This document shows, one piece after another, positions 37,354-46,519 of a stretch of 64,000 nucleotides of DNA. The first letter of the stretch is position 1, and the number at the start of each line of letters is the position of its first letter. The position numbers were made by a program, and so were the translations under genes. Under the pieces are notes generated by a model. The model saw nothing but the letters and a program-made list of their open reading frames with translations. It ran no database searches and was not told the origin of the DNA. The DNA lies in NCBI GenBank assembly GCA_029867005.1, contig CP123443.1:3162001-3226000 (forward strand), read 5' to 3'. This DNA comes from Candidatus Haliotispira prima (GTDB taxonomy: Bacteria; Spirochaetota; Spirochaetia; SP-2023).

Positions 37354-38688
37354 ATGGTTGCCATGCTGCGTAACTTACAGGAACATCCGATAGATATTAT
37401 TTTGGTTGTGTCTACGGCCCTTCTGTTGCTGATAGGGGAGGTCTACATATTTTCCAGCAGTATCGCCGCAGATGGCAATATAGAGAACTACCAGTTTCTG
37501 CGTCAGTTGATTTGGATCATTGGCGGTCTGGGTATGATGATTTTGTTCGCCCGTATCAAGCTGGATTTCTTGTTGGCCTACAGTTCCCAACTCTATTATA
37601 CGGTGATGCTGGTTCTCTTGCTCACCGGTTTATTGGCTTCGAGCCGCAACGGAACACGGGCTTGGATGGGATTCTTTGGTTTGGGTATCCAACCCTCGGA
37701 ATTTGCCAAGTTTTCTTACATCATTTTCGTGAGCAGATACCTTGGCTCGCGCAACGAAGAAGAGCGTCCCGGCATTGTCACTCTTTTGGTCAGTCTGGGC
37801 ATCACTATTCTGCCAATGGGTCTGGTGGTCTTCCAGGGCGATATCGGGACGGCTTCGGTGTTTGCCCCGATCTGGTTTATCAGCCTCTATGTTATGGGCG
37901 GCAACTTCTTTTTGCTCAATCATTTGTTTTTGTTTGGAGGGCTGTTGACAGCCCTGTTGTTTTTGCAGATTTGGGAGCCCCACGCCGAAATTGGCAGTTT
38001 GATTTGGAATTTGGCCCATGTCTTTACTGTACCTCAGACCTTTATGACCTATATGATCGGGCTGGGTCTGTTGTTGCTACCGGCTCTGGGTGGCTTAATC
38101 TATTTTAAATCCTCGATATACCGGGTGGCACTGAGTGTCATTGTGTTGCTGTTTTCCGCCTCCATAATTACTTGGTTTTTAAACTCGTGGATGCGGCCTT
38201 ATATGAAGGACCGTATCGTCAGTTTCCTGAATCCGGATTTGGATAAGCTGGATTCGGGCTGGAACCTGACTCAGTCCCTGCGAGCCATCGGTTCCGGAGG
38301 GATGTGGGGCAAGGGCTATTTGAAGGGCCTGATTGCACATTACGGCTATTTGCCGGAGCAAAGCCAGAGCACGGACTTCCTGTTTGCTGTCATCGGAGAG
38401 GAAGGTGGTCTGGTGATTGCGACACTGGTATTTGTCTGCTATTTTGTTCTGATTCTGCGCATGATTCTAATCGCCAGAATTTGTGAAGATTTGGTGCTTC
38501 GTTCCATAGTCATCGCTATTTCGGCCATGTTCTTCTTCCACTTCCTCCAAAATGTGGGGATGACCATTCACTTGGTACCAATCACGGGAATCCCTTTACT
38601 GTTGGTCTCTTACGGTGGTTCTTCTCTGGTTACGGCGATGGCCTTGCTGGGTTTGGTGTTAAATATCCACGCTCAGCGCAAGATATAA
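37354..38688 (+). CDS. rodA: RodA, peptidoglycan glycosyltransferase (SEDS family)
   Basis: 444 residues with about ten membrane helices. GIQPSEFAKFSYIIFVSRYL, WNLTQSLRAIGSGGMWGKGY and QSQSTDFLFAVIGEEGG are signature SEDS stretches, as is the C-terminal VPITGIPLLLVSYGGSSL. RodA polymerises lipid II into glycan strands in complex with PBP2, encoded 132 bases upstream. A cytoplasmic or periplasmic insert between helices near 255-310 makes it longer than the usual 370 residues. Confidence 0.97.
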   Translation: MVAMLRNLQEHPIDIILVVSTALLLLIGEVYIFSSSIAADGNIENYQFLRQLIWIIGGLGMMILFARIKLDFLLAYSSQLYYTVMLVLLLTGLLASSRNGTRAWMGFFGLGIQPSEFAKFSYIIFVSRYLGSRNEEERPGIVTLLVSLGITILPMGLVVFQGDIGTASVFAPIWFISLYVMGGNFFLLNHLFLFGGLLTALLFLQIWEPHAEIGSLIWNLAHVFTVPQTFMTYMIGLGLLLLPALGGLIYFKSSIYRVALSVIVLLFSASIITWFLNSWMRPYMKDRIVSFLNPDLDKLDSGWNLTQSLRAIGSGGMWGKGYLKGLIAHYGYLPEQSQSTDFLFAVIGEEGGLVIATLVFVCYFVLILRMILIARICEDLVLRSIVIAISAMFFFHFLQNVGMTIHLVPITGIPLLLVSYGGSSLVTAMALLGLVLNIHAQRKI

Positions 38689-38743
38689 GATATCTTTAGA
38701 TCGCAGAGGGGCTCTCCTCTGCTTTATTTGAGCCCTCGGTCAT

Positions 38744-40219
38744 ATGGCAGAATTTTCCGAAAGAAGTATAAGAATGGAATTAATTTACATAGAATTAGAC
38801 AGACAGGTGGTAGCTGAGCGTTTTGGTAAGTCCGGAGAGACGGGCGAAGAACCGGATTTGGTTTCCGGAAAACTGCCGTTCGACCCGGAGATACCCCTGC
38901 CCTATATTTTGCGCCAAGACTCCAATCGGAGTTTGGAACAGCATGGTACGGAAGATAGCGAGACCGCATCGTCGCTGGACTGGAACAGTGTTGTCGACGG
39001 TATTTTGTATGTTGTCTTGTACGAGCCTAAACACGAGTATGGCAATTATTACAGAGATTTTCTACTGACATTGGAGCCGGAACTGCCCCATATTTTACAG
39101 GATCGTTTGCGCGACCAGTATGAGGAAAAACTTTGGCTGCATGCGCGGGACACGGTCAGAATATTGCTGTTTTTGTTGCCGGGTGAAACTTGGCCGTTGC
39201 TGGAACTGTGTTATCTGTACGAGCAGGAGGCAGAAAATGCTTTGTCGGAGCACCGTTTCGCAGCCTGCAACGAGGCTTGGAATTTGGCAGCTTTAGGTTA
39301 CCGTCAGTTGTCCGAACGGGATGATGCGGATGCGAAATGCTATTTTCAAGTGGGTTATTACTACTTGCAATGCTGGAACTATCCGGCCGCATATCAGGCA
39401 TTCGTCTCAGCTCAACAGTTGATGTTGTCGCCGGAGCATCCACTGTGGGGCAGGTGCCATGATCAATTGCAAAAGATAAAGCTGTTTGAGCCGCCGGAGA
39501 GAAGCAGAAAGCCACGGCGGAAATCTTTGGGAGAACCTGAGGAAAAGTTTGGGGAAAAGTTGACGGAAAAGCCTCCGGAAAAACCCCTGAGTCTCCGCTG
39601 GAGCCGGATTTTGGGTAGTTTACAGCGTGCTCTGGGTGCCGAAAGAGGCACCCGGAGAAATGGCTTGGAACCGAAGGATGGTACAGATGAGACAGGTCAG
39701 GAAGATCAATGGGATTCTTTTGAGGATTCGGAGGACCTAACCGGTAAAAGTCTGTGGCTTCGGTCCATAAATGAACTGGATGAAATGCTGCGCGAGCAAC
39801 CATACAGTGGCTGCCTGTGGTATATACGGGGTCTTTGCCTTCTCTATGGCTCCGATGGAGTGGTCCTGCGCGGTTTGCCCATATCAACGGTGCCCACGGT
39901 GGGGGAGTCCGGAGACAACGACCGGGCTTCCGGGCCTGCCTGTCGGGCCTTTCTCAAAGCCAAAGAGTTGGGCTGGACTGCGACACCGGAATGGCTGTTG
40001 CCATACTACTTGGGGTTGAGTCTCTATCTGGAGGGCTTGTACCGGGAGGCCGAACGCAGTTTTATGGAAGTCTTACAGCACGATACGCAGCACAGTGCTA
40101 CACTGTACTGGCTCGAAAAACTCTATTCGGACATCCAGGATAGGCGTAGTACCCAGTATCAGGCACTATTACAGACTTTGGACCCGGAGTTTCCCGATCT
40201 GATTCAGACCTTTATCTGA
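38744..40219 (+). CDS. TPR-like cytoplasmic protein, unknown function
   Basis: 491 residues with no signal peptide. The N-terminal 60 or so residues resemble nothing I know; TPR-like pairs lie at about 170-245 (CYFQVGYYYLQCWNYPAAYQ) and at about 390-480 (YYLGLSLYLEGLYREAERSF). Between them is a charged, low-complexity linker (about 245-340) rich in K, E, P and R. It follows rodA by 55 bases and precedes era by 67 bases; the position suggests co-expression with the elongasome. Start ATG 38744 or ATG 38774; neither has a strong ribosome binding site. Confidence 0.7.
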   Translation: MAEFSERSIRMELIYIELDRQVVAERFGKSGETGEEPDLVSGKLPFDPEIPLPYILRQDSNRSLEQHGTEDSETASSLDWNSVVDGILYVVLYEPKHEYGNYYRDFLLTLEPELPHILQDRLRDQYEEKLWLHARDTVRILLFLLPGETWPLLELCYLYEQEAENALSEHRFAACNEAWNLAALGYRQLSERDDADAKCYFQVGYYYLQCWNYPAAYQAFVSAQQLMLSPEHPLWGRCHDQLQKIKLFEPPERSRKPRRKSLGEPEEKFGEKLTEKPPEKPLSLRWSRILGSLQRALGAERGTRRNGLEPKDGTDETGQEDQWDSFEDSEDLTGKSLWLRSINELDEMLREQPYSGCLWYIRGLCLLYGSDGVVLRGLPISTVPTVGESGDNDRASGPACRAFLKAKELGWTATPEWLLPYYLGLSLYLEGLYREAERSFMEVLQHDTQHSATLYWLEKLYSDIQDRRSTQYQALLQTLDPEFPDLIQTFI

Positions 40220-40286
40220 GATGGGAGATTCTGATTGAAACAAAAGTCTCCCGTAAAAGAAACAAAAGAAGTAAGAGGAAGAACAG

Positions 40287-41432
40287 ATGAATGATAAACC
40301 GGTGCAGCCTGTGTCCTCTGAATCCCCTGCGTCCGCCAAATTTCCCACGCCTCCTGCGTCCTCCGCAGGTTTTCATTCCGGTTTTGTGGCCTTGGTGGGG
40401 CGACCTTCTGCGGGCAAATCAACCCTGTTGAACGCCTTGTGCGGGGAGAAGGTTGCGATTATTTCGCCCAAGCCGCAAACTACAAGGAATGTGATCCGGG
40501 GTATCGTCAATCGGCCCTCTGCCCAGTTCGTTTTTCTTGATACGCCGGGTTTTACCGAGAATGAAGATTTTCTGTCCACACAATTGCGCGAAGAACTGCG
40601 CAGTGCGGTGCGCAAAGCCGAAGCGATTCTGTACCTGTTGGATTTGAGCCGCCCCGTGCCCGCATCCACAGAATCCGTCCGGGTGGGGGAATACGGAAGT
40701 GACGGACAAGGACAGGGCTCTGTTTCTGAAGAAGAAGGTCTGTTGTCCCTGTTACGAGATGTCCTGGACCGGCAGGCACGACCACTCTGTCTGGCTCTGA
40801 ACAAGACGGACCTGCTGCCGGATGCGGCGCAGCGGCAGCAGCGCATCGCCGAATATCTGAAACTGGTGAAACAGTACTTCCCCGATCTGCCAATGTCCTG
40901 TTGTTTTGAACTTTCGGCGAAGAAAGAGGATGGCTTGGAAGAGGTGCTACAGCACCTCTGTTTGCAAGTGCCGGAAGGAGAACCGCTCTACGATACCGAT
41001 GTCTACACCGATCAAGAGCCACAGTTTCGCATCCGGGAATTGATCCGCGAACAGGCCCTATCGTTTTGTGGCCGGGAACTGCCCTATGCCTTGTACGTCG
41101 AGGTAGTCGATCTGGAATACCGCCCCTTTGCCGAATTCGATAATGCCACCGGGCGGGAAGCCTTTGATCGAAAAGCCTGTGATCCCAAAGCCCATGATTC
41201 GGAAAGCCAAAGTCATGGCCAAGATCAAGGTCAAGATCAGGGTCTCTGGGTGCGGGCCTTTTTACAGGTAGAACGGGAATCACAAAAAGGCATTCTGATT
41301 GGCAAAGGGGGAAACCGCATTCGCGAAATCCGCAAGCGCAGTACGAAGGCTGTGCGGATGAAGTTTGGTTGTCCGGTACAGCTGGATTTACAGGTAAAAG
41401 TCGATTATAAATGGCGGCGCAAGCACCGCTAA
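40287..41432 (+). CDS. era: GTPase Era
   Basis: 381 residues, against about 300 in most bacteria. G1 is GRPSAGKST at about 38-46, G3 DTPGF, G4 NKTD; the C-terminal KH domain has ILIGKGGNRIREIRKRSTKA, the Era signature. Era binds the 3' end of 16S rRNA and assists 30S assembly. The extra length comes from two low-complexity inserts: RVGEYGSDGQGQGSVSEEE between G3 and G4, and a D/Q/S/H-rich stretch (about 290-315, QSHGQDQGQDQGLW) before the KH domain. GGAAGA precedes the ATG. The last 22 bases overlap the Nudix gene. Confidence 0.96.
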   Translation: MNDKPVQPVSSESPASAKFPTPPASSAGFHSGFVALVGRPSAGKSTLLNALCGEKVAIISPKPQTTRNVIRGIVNRPSAQFVFLDTPGFTENEDFLSTQLREELRSAVRKAEAILYLLDLSRPVPASTESVRVGEYGSDGQGQGSVSEEEGLLSLLRDVLDRQARPLCLALNKTDLLPDAAQRQQRIAEYLKLVKQYFPDLPMSCCFELSAKKEDGLEEVLQHLCLQVPEGEPLYDTDVYTDQEPQFRIRELIREQALSFCGRELPYALYVEVVDLEYRPFAEFDNATGREAFDRKACDPKAHDSESQSHGQDQGQDQGLWVRAFLQVERESQKGILIGKGGNRIREIRKRSTKAVRMKFGCPVQLDLQVKVDYKWRRKHR

Positions 41433-42841
41433 GCAAGCATTTCCGAGAATGTGGAACAACTTCCCGGAAGTCACATTCTCAAAATCATCAGGGTAGATTG
41501 AGCCAGAATATGGGATTAACCGAATTCGATTCAGGAAACTTTCACCATTTTTTCGCTTTGCCTCCGGGTCTGACTGGTGCGACACCGTCCGCAATTCTGC
41601 GGCAAAATTACCCCTGTTTTTTGTTTGTACTTGACAAGAGGGGCCGCTTAGGTTGTTTGGACACATTGGATATATTGGGTAATTTGAGTCGCTCGGATAA
41701 CTCGGGGAATCTGCGGCAAGCCGGAAATTTGTTGGACGTAGTTCCATGCCGGAAACAGGAGCTGCGCGAGGATAGAGAAGCGGATTCTGAGCAGGAAGAG
41801 ACGTTTTGGGAAGGCTTGGCGGGGTTCCGACTGTTTGCTTTTGTCAGCGGGCGGGCCGAAGTCCGGGACTTGGATAATTTGCATGTTTTGGCATCTTTGC
41901 CGCAGCCGGATACAGAAATTGCGCTATGCCTCTTTTCGGTAAAGGATCGGCTAGAGGAGTCAGAGCGAGGCCGGAAGTTGTTGTCACAGTTGGGTTTTGT
42001 GGATTGGTTGCCCTTCCGCCGGCTTTTTGCCGTTTGCCCGGGCTGGCAGCAAGGGCTTTTATCGAGGGCCGGTGAACTGGCCTATTTCGACCGGGAGTTT
42101 CAGTTTTGCAGCACCTGCGCCGGAAAGCTGGCATGGTTGGAGCAGGAATTTGGCAAGTGCTGTAGTCGGTGCGCAGCCCTGTTCTTCCCGCGCCGGGACC
42201 CTTCGGTCATTGCTCTGATTTGTGGCCGGCGAAAGGAAGGAGAACCGGAGGCTCAACAGTCCGAACATCCGGCGGACGGAACCGAGAAACGAGGAGAAGC
42301 GGGACGGAAGGGAGAAAAGGCGCAGGGAGAGGCAAACGAAGAAGCACAAGAATGGTTGTTGTTGGCCCACAATTATCGTTTTCGCAGCCGGATGTTCAGC
42401 CTGATCGCAGGTTTTGTTGAGGCCGGGGAAAATCTGGAGCAGGCTCTGTTGCGTGAAGCTTGGGAAGAGGCAAGGGTGCGGCTGGAAGGCATACAATACC
42501 TCCGTTCCCGGACTTGGCCGCAGATGCATTCTCTGATGTGTGGTTTTCTGGCCCGCAGCAGGGACGGGCTTCCGTTCGGTCGGCCGGATGGACGGGAAAT
42601 TGCCTCTTTGCTGTGGATAGAGCGCGGGGACATACAGAGCTATCTATTGGGAGACAAGCAGCATTCGGAACATGGTCAGGACCCGCAGCAGACGTTGCTC
42701 TATTCTTTGGACTGCTGTCAGACCGCCTATTTTTATCGCGATGCGGAAGGGCAAACAGAGCCTCAAACCGAAAGAACCTTTTGCCTGCCGGACCGGGGTA
42801 CCGTCGCCCGGAAACTGATAGAACAATGGGCTTGGCCCTGA
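41411..42841 (+). CDS. NudC-like Nudix hydrolase (NADH pyrophosphatase family)
   Basis: 476 residues. The order is N-terminal domain, zinc ribbon with CSTC at 233-236 and CSRC at 251-254, then the Nudix box at 334-356 (G334, E340, REAWEE at 348-353), followed by SRTWPQMHSLMCGFLARS, equivalent to the SQPWPFPxS motif that defines NADH pyrophosphatases. NudC cleaves NADH to NMNH and AMP and removes NAD caps from RNA. It is much longer than E. coli NudC (257) because of a long N-terminal part and a charged insert (about 280-315). The start at 41411 overlaps era by 22 bases; ATG 41511 is an alternative. Confidence 0.8.
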   Translation: MAAQAPLSKHFRECGTTSRKSHSQNHQGRLSQNMGLTEFDSGNFHHFFALPPGLTGATPSAILRQNYPCFLFVLDKRGRLGCLDTLDILGNLSRSDNSGNLRQAGNLLDVVPCRKQELREDREADSEQEETFWEGLAGFRLFAFVSGRAEVRDLDNLHVLASLPQPDTEIALCLFSVKDRLEESERGRKLLSQLGFVDWLPFRRLFAVCPGWQQGLLSRAGELAYFDREFQFCSTCAGKLAWLEQEFGKCCSRCAALFFPRRDPSVIALICGRRKEGEPEAQQSEHPADGTEKRGEAGRKGEKAQGEANEEAQEWLLLAHNYRFRSRMFSLIAGFVEAGENLEQALLREAWEEARVRLEGIQYLRSRTWPQMHSLMCGFLARSRDGLPFGRPDGREIASLLWIERGDIQSYLLGDKQHSEHGQDPQQTLLYSLDCCQTAYFYRDAEGQTEPQTERTFCLPDRGTVARKLIEQWAWP

Positions 42842-42939
42842 TTTTGGTACTAGTCTTCGGATCGGGAGGAACTCTGAATCGGCTCGGAGACGTTTGCGGG
42901 ATTTCGGGAATCATTCCGATCCGGACGGGGAGTAATTGT

Positions 42940-43818
42940 ATGAAAAAAAAATGGGAAAGAGCGTTTTATTTCGGCAGAAAAATTGTCGTCTACGGTGCCA
43001 CAGGAGGCTTAGGTGAAGCCCTTTGTCGGGAGATTTACGGCAATGTGACCAAGTTGGTCCTGGCCGGGCGCAATATCGAAAAGTTGCGGACCCTAAAACA
43101 AAGCCTGGAAGAGAATCCTGTGGACGACCGTACTCAAAACACGGAATTAGAGTTGTGGGTTGTGGATACTTCGATGGACAAATTTGCTCATCGGGTCCGA
43201 CAGGGGCAGTTCGATGGTTTCATCGTGGCTACGGGCATAACCTCCTACCGGGAATTTTGTGTGGAAGATCAGCGGGCGGTTTCTCCGGATATCGTGCCGG
43301 AAGTTAGGTACAAGACTTGGCAGGACTATGAGGAATTGCTGCAAGTCAATCTGGCTGACGTTGTGCGGCTGGCCTTGGAACTGCTGCCCCATTTCCGCCA
43401 AAGACAAGGGTTCTTCCATATTGCGGGCAGTTATAGCTGCATTTTCCCGGTGCCCTACCAAGCTCTCTATTCTGCCAGCAAAGCGGCCTTGCTGACCTTC
43501 GTCCAAGCCGTGAATCGCGAGCAGGAAGCGGAATTCGGTGTAGATAAAGTGCGCGGTCTGTTGAGTATTTCACTGATCGGGGGTATGGCAACCAATATGT
43601 ACTACGGGAGCGATTTGCACAAACAGTTTGCCACCTTTGAAGGATTGTTTATTGCCGCCCCACAAAAAATTGCCATCAGCTTGCTGAGAGGTATTGCCCG
43701 CAGGCAGCAGATTATCACAGTGAAAGCGGCGGGTTTTCTTACGTATCACTTTGTCAGGCGGCTGCCGGCAAAGTGGATCAGTTACGGCCTGTTGCGTGCC
43801 TATCAGCCAAAGCACTGA
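42940..43818 (+). CDS. Short-chain dehydrogenase/reductase, substrate unknown
   Basis: 292 residues. The nucleotide site is VVYGATGGLGEAL at about 16-28; the catalytic tyrosine and lysine are in ALYSASKAA, with a serine upstream in IAGSYS, completing the SDR triad. GGGGAG lies 7 bases before ATG 42940, which fixes the start; the open frame extends upstream in the nudC reading region but is not used. SDRs use NAD(P)H to reduce or oxidise alcohols and ketones; the C-terminal region (LFIAAPQKIAISLLRGIARR) resembles those acting on lipid-like substrates such as DltE-type proteins. Gene starts 98 bases after nudC. Confidence 0.8.
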   Translation: MKKKWERAFYFGRKIVVYGATGGLGEALCREIYGNVTKLVLAGRNIEKLRTLKQSLEENPVDDRTQNTELELWVVDTSMDKFAHRVRQGQFDGFIVATGITSYREFCVEDQRAVSPDIVPEVRYKTWQDYEELLQVNLADVVRLALELLPHFRQRQGFFHIAGSYSCIFPVPYQALYSASKAALLTFVQAVNREQEAEFGVDKVRGLLSISLIGGMATNMYYGSDLHKQFATFEGLFIAAPQKIAISLLRGIARRQQIITVKAAGFLTYHFVRRLPAKWISYGLLRAYQPKH

Positions 43819-44045
43819 TGCTGTTAAGTCCGGGAGATGTCTCCATTAGGGCAAAAACAGGTATAGCGTTATCTCCAAGCAGAAAATGCCGCCGGCTGAA
43901 AATGCAGTGTGGAGCCCTGTTTCATATTGTATGTAAGCTTCCTGATTCCTGATTCTTCGTCGTTCTTCGTTCCCGCATTTGTCCCCTATCCGCAGCGCTT
44001 GACCCTTGAGGCCATTCTTGCAATGATGGTACCGTTATTTTATAG

Positions 44046-44118
44046 CGGGCTGTAGCGCAGAGGTTAGCGTACAAGTCTGGGGGACTTGTGGTCGGTGGTT
44101 CGAGTCCACCCAGCCCGA
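44046..44118 (+). tRNA. tRNA-Pro (anticodon GGG)
   Basis: A 73-base cloverleaf: acceptor CGGGCTG with CAGCCCG and discriminator A; D stem AGCGCAGAGGTTAGCGT; anticodon loop CTGGGGG (GGG, reading CCC/CCU); T loop GGTTCGAGTCC. CCA is not encoded. A possible weak promoter (TTGACC 43999-44004, AATGAT 44022-44027) precedes it. Confidence 0.97.
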
Positions 44119-44703
44119 TTTGCATTCCTTCCATTTCCATTTTTCGATTTGAGTAAATAGCGGGTAAAGATGAGGCCCGTTGCCCGGGTTGGCCCGGATC
44201 GGGCGTACTATTCGACTATTGTATTGTCCAATCTTGGTCTTGTTTGGCTTTATTTGGTCTTGGCGGTTTGCTTTCCATTTTTGAGATTATTCCCCACAAT
44301 TTTTCCTGTTTTTCCCGGATTTTATGCAGGTTTCTATATGGATTTCTATTGTGAATGATTCGTGGAAGTTCTTATGCATACTTTTTGAAAAATTCAGAAA
44401 AAACTAATTTGCGGTACGTTCTCTCTAAAAGACTTGTGTCATTGTCTTAGCTAAATTTTCTTCACAATTTTTTACAATTTTTCACCTTCCTCAAATGTAT
44501 CTTCTCTGCCGGTAAACAGTCCCTATCGCTCTATTTTCTTGTGGTAATGCCATATGGATTGGTCTTTGAGGGACTGTCCGGGTGCCTTGCCCCGATTGGT
44601 TTAGTCAACTACATTAGTGATGCAGAAGACTGCCTGTGATATACCTGTTCTGCAAATATATATCGTGGTGTAGTCTGAAATTATTGAACATCATCAGGGA
44701 GTA
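44119..44703. other. Gap between tRNA-Pro and RNase Y
   Basis: 585 bases, AT-rich with T-rich runs around 44440-44480, and no convincing gene. An open frame 44170-44358 would code a 62-residue hydrophobic peptide but has no ribosome binding site. Promoter of rny unassigned. Confidence 0.4.
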
Positions 44704-44709
44704 ATGAAA

Positions 44710-46245
44710 ATGAGTATCGACACTGTATACCTTTTTCTGTTTCCCGTTATTGGTTTTATTCTGGGTTGGATAGCAAGATTCATTGTCGCTCGTAACAGTG
44801 CAAATTCTGTTGAGCGTATAGCACACAACATGTTGCAGGAAGCGGAAAGGGACACTGCTCAGCTCAAAAAAGACCGACTGTTGGAAATAGAGCAGTTGGT
44901 TTTAAAAGAGCAGAAACGTGCGGAAAAGCTTGCCGAGAATCGCAATCGCGACTTGCAAAAACGAGAGAATCGTCTGGAAAAAAAAGAAGATAATCTCGAC
45001 CGCAAGTTTGAAGAAATACAGGCATCGGAAGATCAACTGAATCAAACCAAAGAACGGCTCGTTGCAGAAGAAGAAAAAATTGAAGGGATAAAAACCAAAC
45101 TGGTCAGCAAGTTGGAAATTGTGGCCGGTATGAATCGTGAGGAGGCTAAACGCCAGATCATAGAGGCGATGGAAAAAGAGGCTCACCAAGCCGCTTACGA
45201 GCGTTTAAAGGTTATTGAAGAAGAGGCGAGCGAGAATGCAGAGCTACGCGCGCGCGATATTTTGATTACGACCATGCAACGCATTGGAACTGAAGTGGCT
45301 GCCGAACAGTCCATTACCACGGTTTCCTTGCCCGGAGAGGAGATGAAGGGCCGCATTATTGGCAAAGAAGGACGGAATATCCGTGCTCTCGAAACCCTTA
45401 CGGGTGTCGATATCATTATTGATGATACGCCTGAAGCGGTGGTGATTTCCTGTTTTGACCCGGTGCGGCGTGCCGTTGCCAAAACGGCACTGGAACGTTT
45501 GGTTCTGGATGGTCGCATCCATCCGGTGCGCATTGAGGAAACGGTAAACAAAGTCAGTAAGGAACTGAACCAACTGATGCGCAAAGAGGCGGAGAAAGTC
45601 CTTTACGAACTAAATATTCATAACATGAAGCCCGAGGGTGTGCGTGCTTTGGGCCGTCTGTATTTTCGCACCAGTTATGGCCAGAATATTCTGCACCATT
45701 CGTGCGAAGTGGCCAAGATTTCGGGGATGATCGGTGCCGAATTGGGCCTTGACCCGGAGATATGCAAGCGGGGCGGTCTTCTACACGATATTGGTAAAGG
45801 TCTGGTCGACAATCCGGACCTCGACCATGCGCACGCCGGTGAAGACTTGGCTAAACGCTTGGGTGAGCACGAACTGATTTTGGAGGCGATTTCGGACCAT
45901 CATGGTGATGCAGATCATTCCCATCCTGAACTGGTTGTGGTCAAACTGGCGGACGCACTTTCTGCGGCACGTCCGGGGGCGCGTCGCGAGTCTGTGGAAA
46001 ATTATATCAAGCGTCTGGAGAACTTGGAAAGTATTGCTCTGAGTTACGACGGTGTCGATAAGGTCTATGCCGTCCAAGCCGGTCGCGAGTTGCGCGTGAT
46101 GGTCAATCACGAGAGTATTTCGGACATGGAATCTAAAGAGTTGGCCAAGACAATCGTCAACCGTATTGAGTCGGAGATGCAGTATCCCGGCCACATTCGG
46201 GTGACGATCATTCGTGAAACACGGGCTATAGAATATGCCAAGTAG
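44710..46245 (+). CDS. rny: Ribonuclease Y
   Basis: 511 residues, the usual length for RNase Y, an endonuclease that initiates mRNA decay at the membrane. An N-terminal membrane helix (TVYLFLFPVIGFILGWIARF), a long coiled coil (about 30-170), the KH domain with GRIIGKEGRNIRALETLTG, and the HD domain with ILHHSCEVAKISG and GLLHDIGKG appear in order. The frame begins ATGAAAATG; the second ATG at 44710 is 8 bases from AGGGAG and is the better start, the first (44704) only 2 bases from it. A strong terminator follows at 46309. Confidence 0.97.
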   Translation: MSIDTVYLFLFPVIGFILGWIARFIVARNSANSVERIAHNMLQEAERDTAQLKKDRLLEIEQLVLKEQKRAEKLAENRNRDLQKRENRLEKKEDNLDRKFEEIQASEDQLNQTKERLVAEEEKIEGIKTKLVSKLEIVAGMNREEAKRQIIEAMEKEAHQAAYERLKVIEEEASENAELRARDILITTMQRIGTEVAAEQSITTVSLPGEEMKGRIIGKEGRNIRALETLTGVDIIIDDTPEAVVISCFDPVRRAVAKTALERLVLDGRIHPVRIEETVNKVSKELNQLMRKEAEKVLYELNIHNMKPEGVRALGRLYFRTSYGQNILHHSCEVAKISGMIGAELGLDPEICKRGGLLHDIGKGLVDNPDLDHAHAGEDLAKRLGEHELILEAISDHHGDADHSHPELVVVKLADALSAARPGARRESVENYIKRLENLESIALSYDGVDKVYAVQAGRELRVMVNHESISDMESKELAKTIVNRIESEMQYPGHIRVTIIRETRAIEYAK

Positions 46246-46308
46246 GGAACGGATACGGTAAAAAGGGTCGGGTAACACGGGTACGGTGGTAACCCATCCT
46301 GTTTAATG

Positions 46309-46333
46309 AAAGAGGAGGCAAAGCCTCCTCTTT
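46309..46333 (+). terminator. Rho-independent terminator of rny
   Basis: AAAGAGGAGGC (46309-46319), loop AAA, GCCTCCTCTTT (46323-46333), then T-rich TTATTTATTT. Confidence 0.9.
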
Positions 46334-46377
46334 TTATTTATTTATAGACCCAAGCGGAGAAGTATTTTGTCGGAGCA

Positions 46378-46406
46378 TTGATAAGTCCGCAATATCCCGA
46401 TACAGT
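46378..46406 (+). promoter_or_regulatory. Promoter of the TetR-family regulator
   Basis: TTGATA (46378-46383), a 17-base spacer and TACAGT (46401-46406). Confidence 0.6.
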
Positions 46407-46445
46407 AAGCAAAGTTTATGGATATACAGACTTAGTTGAGAGTCA

Positions 46446-46459
46446 CAGACACTTGTCTG
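46446..46459. promoter_or_regulatory. Candidate autoregulatory operator, CAGACA-CT-TGTCTG
   Basis: A 14-base inverted repeat with 6-base arms, about 35 bases downstream of the predicted transcription start and upstream of the TetR-type gene, where such regulators often bind their own leader. Confidence 0.4.
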
Positions 46460-46519
46460 CCGAGTAAATGTGGAGTTCTGCCCGTAAAGCCAAGTCTCGG
46501 AAATACCGAAGGAGTTATG

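Noticed and set aside
44170-44358. Hydrophobic 62-residue open frame after tRNA-Pro
   Set aside because: No ribosome binding site, no neighbours in the same direction that suggest an operon; T-rich sequence gives hydrophobic codons by chance.
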